Shown here: positions 61,306-64,000 of the stretch, one piece after another
How positions within the stretch are numbered: the stretch's first letter is position 1
Layout of the letters: every line of letters starts with the position of its first letter
Assembly: GCA_037975125.1 (NCBI GenBank)
Contig: CM075853.1
Span: 26,527,738-26,591,737, forward strand
Origin: Latrodectus hesperus
Taxonomy: Eukaryota > Arthropoda > Arachnida > Araneae > Theridiidae
Direction of reading: 5' to 3'
Length of the DNA stretch: 64,000 bases
The notes under the pieces: model-generated
Told to the model about the DNA's origin: nothing
The model's input: the letters and a program-made list of their open reading frames with translations, nothing else
Database searches by the model: none
Made by a program: the position numbers and the translations under genes

Positions 61306-61573
61306 TGTTGTTACTGTTATCTTGTGCCAGCTAGGCTGGCAATATGGAGTGCGCAGCTCCAATTTTTCAACACTGAACTGTAATTTCCCATATTTTCTCA
61401 GTATACATAGGCCATAGGCTCCCGTTTATAGGCTAGACAACCATTCACAACCCATTCATACAAAGAAGAGAAAAAGATAGGAGAGAGAGAAAATACATCC
61501 ATGCCCGAACTGGGATTCGAACCCATGACCTCCCTATTAACAGTCAGGCACACTGATCACTAGATAAGGTGTA
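61306..61573 (-). mobile_element. SINE family B, diverged
   Basis: Reverse copy with B box GGGATTCGAACCC on the + strand at about 61511, the GTGCCAGCTAGGCTGGCA end motif at 61324 and a TTGTTGTTG tail. More diverged than the others; no clear target-site duplication. Confidence 0.75.
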
Positions 61574-61665
61574 TGGCTAGTGACTTTATATTATATGTAA
61601 TTATATACAACTTATAAGATATATAAAATATTTATACAATTCAAAAATTTGCTTGAAATTAATTA

Positions 61666-61703
61666 CAGATTTTAGTAGAGATTATAATCTCTACTAAAAT
61701 CTG
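61666..61703. repeat. 38-bp perfect palindrome
   Basis: CAGATTTTAGTAGAGATTA followed directly by its exact reverse complement, with no spacer. Confidence 0.9.
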
Positions 61704-61882
61704 CTAAAATAATTTAGAAGAGATAGTAAATATCATAATTTATTCGAAATTTTATATACATATATAGTCAATAATAAACTACATTAATAAATAGTAAGGC
61801 AAAAAAGTTAACGGGGGATATCCGTTATGTACAATGTTTCGAATATTACTAAATTTACATTCCTCATTTATTAATAATAATC

Positions 61883-62178
61883 GCCGACCAACTTTGTCTA
61901 GTGGTCAGCGTGCCTGACTACGGATAAGGAGGTCCTGGGTTCGAATCCCGTTTCTTCGAATCCCGTTTCATGGATGTACTTTCTCTCTCAATCTATCCTG
62001 TTTTTGTCCTTTCCTTGTATGAATGAGGAGTGAATGGTTGCGTACCCTATAAACGGGTCCCTATGGCATGTGTGTACCGAGGAAGTCGGACTCCACACGA
62101 AAAAATGGTTCAGTTGGAAAAGTGGAGCAGCGCACCCTTGTAGCCAGCCTAGCTGGCACACGACAATGAATGAATGAA
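61883..62178 (+). mobile_element. SINE family B with duplicated B box
   Basis: Starts GCCGACCAACTTTGTCTAGTGG and ends CACGACAATGAATGAATGAA. Target-site duplication TTAATAATAATC (61871-61882 and 62179-62190), perfect. TTCGAATCCCGTTTC occurs twice in tandem (61940-61954 and 61955-61969), replacing the usual GGTTCGGGC. Confidence 0.85.
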
Positions 62179-62374
62179 TTAATAATAATCACACTTTAAT
62201 ATATGCAAGGAAAATAAGGTGCACAAGTTATTTTTTGATACATTGTAATATCTGGAAAATAAACAATATGTGAGTTTGCAAGTTAAAGCCAAATTAATTA
62301 GATACTTAAGATATAAGCAATTCATTAAGGCAACTATGACCATATTTTTATTTTAATATTATATATTTATTTTT

Positions 62375-62840
62375 ATTTATAAGCTCTACAACATTTTAGC
62401 TGCCAGCTATATATTTTTAACCGTAAGTTATTAAATTAAATTGTTCAGATGCTGGTAATTGTTTTGGAATCCAAAGACTGTCAGCAATCTATGGACATTT
62501 TTTGGTTCGTAGGGGTTGTATGGTTCAAATACCATTACTTCAATGTTATTTATTTTGCATACTTTATTAAGGAAATTGAAGGTCAAAAATTTTATGTAGT
62601 GGATGATAGTAGTCATCCTCGATTTCGTTCTAATATGCTCATTTCTAATATAATATTGTGGGTTAGAAACAATCTTATAGAAGCTTGTTTTGTTTAGCTT
62701 CCAATATTCCTGATTTTGTAGTCTTGTGTCCTAATGACTCAACATTCCTTGCGGGGGAGAGAAGAATCCCCTTACTGTCGCATCTGGGATCTGACAAAGA
62801 GGCACTTCTGACATTTCAAGAAGCAAATGTGAATTATTGA
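62375..62840 (-). pseudogene. Jockey-type ORF2 3' end relic, second copy
   Basis: On the - strand: YYIRNEHI near 62650, then HYIKFLTFNFLNKVCKINN and MVFEPYNPYEP, corresponding to the C-terminus of the element at 8598-10071 (RYLKFLAFNFYHKLYTINN, ELYSPYDLTH). A frame change near 62620-62690 separates the pieces. The 3' UTR to about 62375 matches 24615-24700. Upstream, 62740-62840 holds the GC-rich block also found at 54600-54690. Confidence 0.65.
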
Positions 62841-64000
62841 CCACCTGCAGGATGCCACCCTCTGCTGCCGCGGGGATAAACAGAAGGACTTCCTGCATTT
62901 GATTGCTTTTTTTCATTCCCTGCAATCCTTTTCTCAAGTCGGGTTCCTTTCACAAGTTTGTGGGGGGCGGGGGAGTGACAACGCTATATTCCGCTTCATC
63001 TTTGAGGATTTCTTAAAAGAAGCAAGGTCTGGAACTCAACACCCTCATAAATTGCTAGAAAGATAAGCCCCCGCGTCAGCGTCAGGCCCTGTGGTCGTTA
63101 ACTGAGGAGTGTTAGAGGGACGAGAGTGTATAAGATATTTTATAAGGAAAGGGTGGTTTCTATTCATTTTTCAGTTACTGGATAAATGTCAACTATAAAG
63201 AGAACGAAATAATGCTTGATATAGAATCCATATGTCCCATAAATTATTTCTATTCCCTTAAAAATACCTCAATATTTAATGACTGTTAAATATATATAAA
63301 AAGACTAATACCACACATGAAAGTGATTCGATATGTTCGCATATTGGCTATAATATGCGAAAATGAATGAGGCATTCCTTCACAATTTGCAAAAATAAAT
63401 GTTCACAAAAAAAGAAAGTTAAAAAAAAATTGAAAAAAATAAAATAGGAATAAATTAATGTGACATTACTTGTATAACGATTAACATAACATAAATGATA
63501 CAAAGTATAAAATAATAGAAACACAGATATAGCAATTTTATTCTTGAACACGAAATATGTAATTTATAAATGCAGGAAATAGCAAGCAATATTATTAAAA
63601 AATTCCAGGAACTTTTTAAGAGAGCTTTTATTAATTATGGAAAAGAAAAAGGGAGAAATACATTTTAATTCTCTTATATTCGAAAATGTGAAAATATAGT
63701 GGTATTCTTAATTATTATTTATTATCTTGTAAACACATTATAAAAATCTGAAGTTAAATTGATATAATTTAATTTCTTAACAATTTTCGTCACAAGAAAA
63801 ATAACGCTATCTTTGAAATTTTTTAAAAATATTAATATTTTTTCTTTTTGAAATTTCTTGGAATTATCATCACCAGTCGTAAAAAAACTCAAAATATAAA
63901 TATAGAGAAACTTGTAATATTTTAGCTAATTTTCAAAAAGTTTTGATTGTAAATACAGAAGAATCTAGATGTTTTGAGTTAACCTAGAAATATTGTATGT
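62841..64000. other. Unassigned; GC-richer start, then AT-rich
   Basis: 62841-63130 is GC-richer (GGGGGGCGGGGGAGTGACAAC, CCCCCGCGTCAGCGTCAGG) but holds no recognisable frame or repeat. The remainder is AT-rich with nothing seen. Confidence 0.45.

Noticed and set aside
62731..62937. 68-codon frame on the - strand upstream of the jockey relic
   Set aside because: Overlaps a GC-rich repeated block, has no recognisable motif and is not kept open in the copy at 54600-54690.

Overview
The window is AT-rich animal DNA whose only recognisable genes belong to transposable elements and their relics. There is no operon structure, CRISPR array or bacterial signal. The mix points to an arthropod, and I suspect an arachnid: jockey-type and I/Loa-type non-LTR retrotransposons, mariner and Tc1 DNA transposons, several tRNA-derived SINE families and long (TA)n microsatellites. 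The arachnid placement is inference; no host gene confirms it. No host protein-coding gene can be supported with confidence. A 295-nt open exon-like block at 60304-60598 (- strand) is the only mild candidate, and it sits beside a Gag-like relic.

Layout. 1-8 kb: SINEs of two families (A at 121-296; B at 2724-3025, 3268-3560 and 4955-5241), a decayed jockey-type ORF1 (3695-4450, -), and one half of a dispersed duplication (4515-5860, partner 19825-20745). 8.07-10.09 kb: a 5'-truncated jockey-type element on the - strand with a 12-bp target-site duplication, an oligo(A) end and a triplicated 75-bp block in its 3' UTR. 11.5 kb: a SINE A copy folded back on itself. 13.35-18.35 kb: an apparently complete I/Loa-type retrotransposon (ORF1, then EN-RT-RNase H ORF2) with a 13-bp target-site duplication, a (GAA)n tail and one clear frameshift. 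20.7-24.7 kb: RNase H, mariner and jockey relics. 25.5 kb: SINE C.

28.0-31.4 kb: a tandem pair of 1.5-kb repeats (third copy inverted at 56.97-59.40 kb), one holding a SINE B whose empty site survives in the other. 34.6-35.7 kb: Tc1 pseudogene. 36.8-42.8 kb: the most unusual object, a jockey-clade retrotransposon whose ORF2 C-terminal 869 bp is repeated as a nearly perfect inverted repeat. The whole composite is bracketed by the same 12-bp direct repeat. 43-54 kb: mostly featureless AT-rich DNA with scattered SINE A relics. 54-63 kb: retroelement 3' fragments, SINEs C, D and B, several long perfect hairpins or palindromes, and a Gag-like zinc-knuckle relic.

How the parts relate. The autonomous elements (I/Loa-type and jockey-type) encode the endonuclease and reverse transcriptase that would have made the target-site duplications seen here. 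The SINEs are non-coding and would rely on such enzymes. SINE D and one RNase H LINE relic end in almost the same sequence, which suggests a specific partnership. Every autonomous copy carries at least one frameshift or stop, so nothing here looks mobile today without help. All coordinates and comparisons were made by eye; no database search was run.
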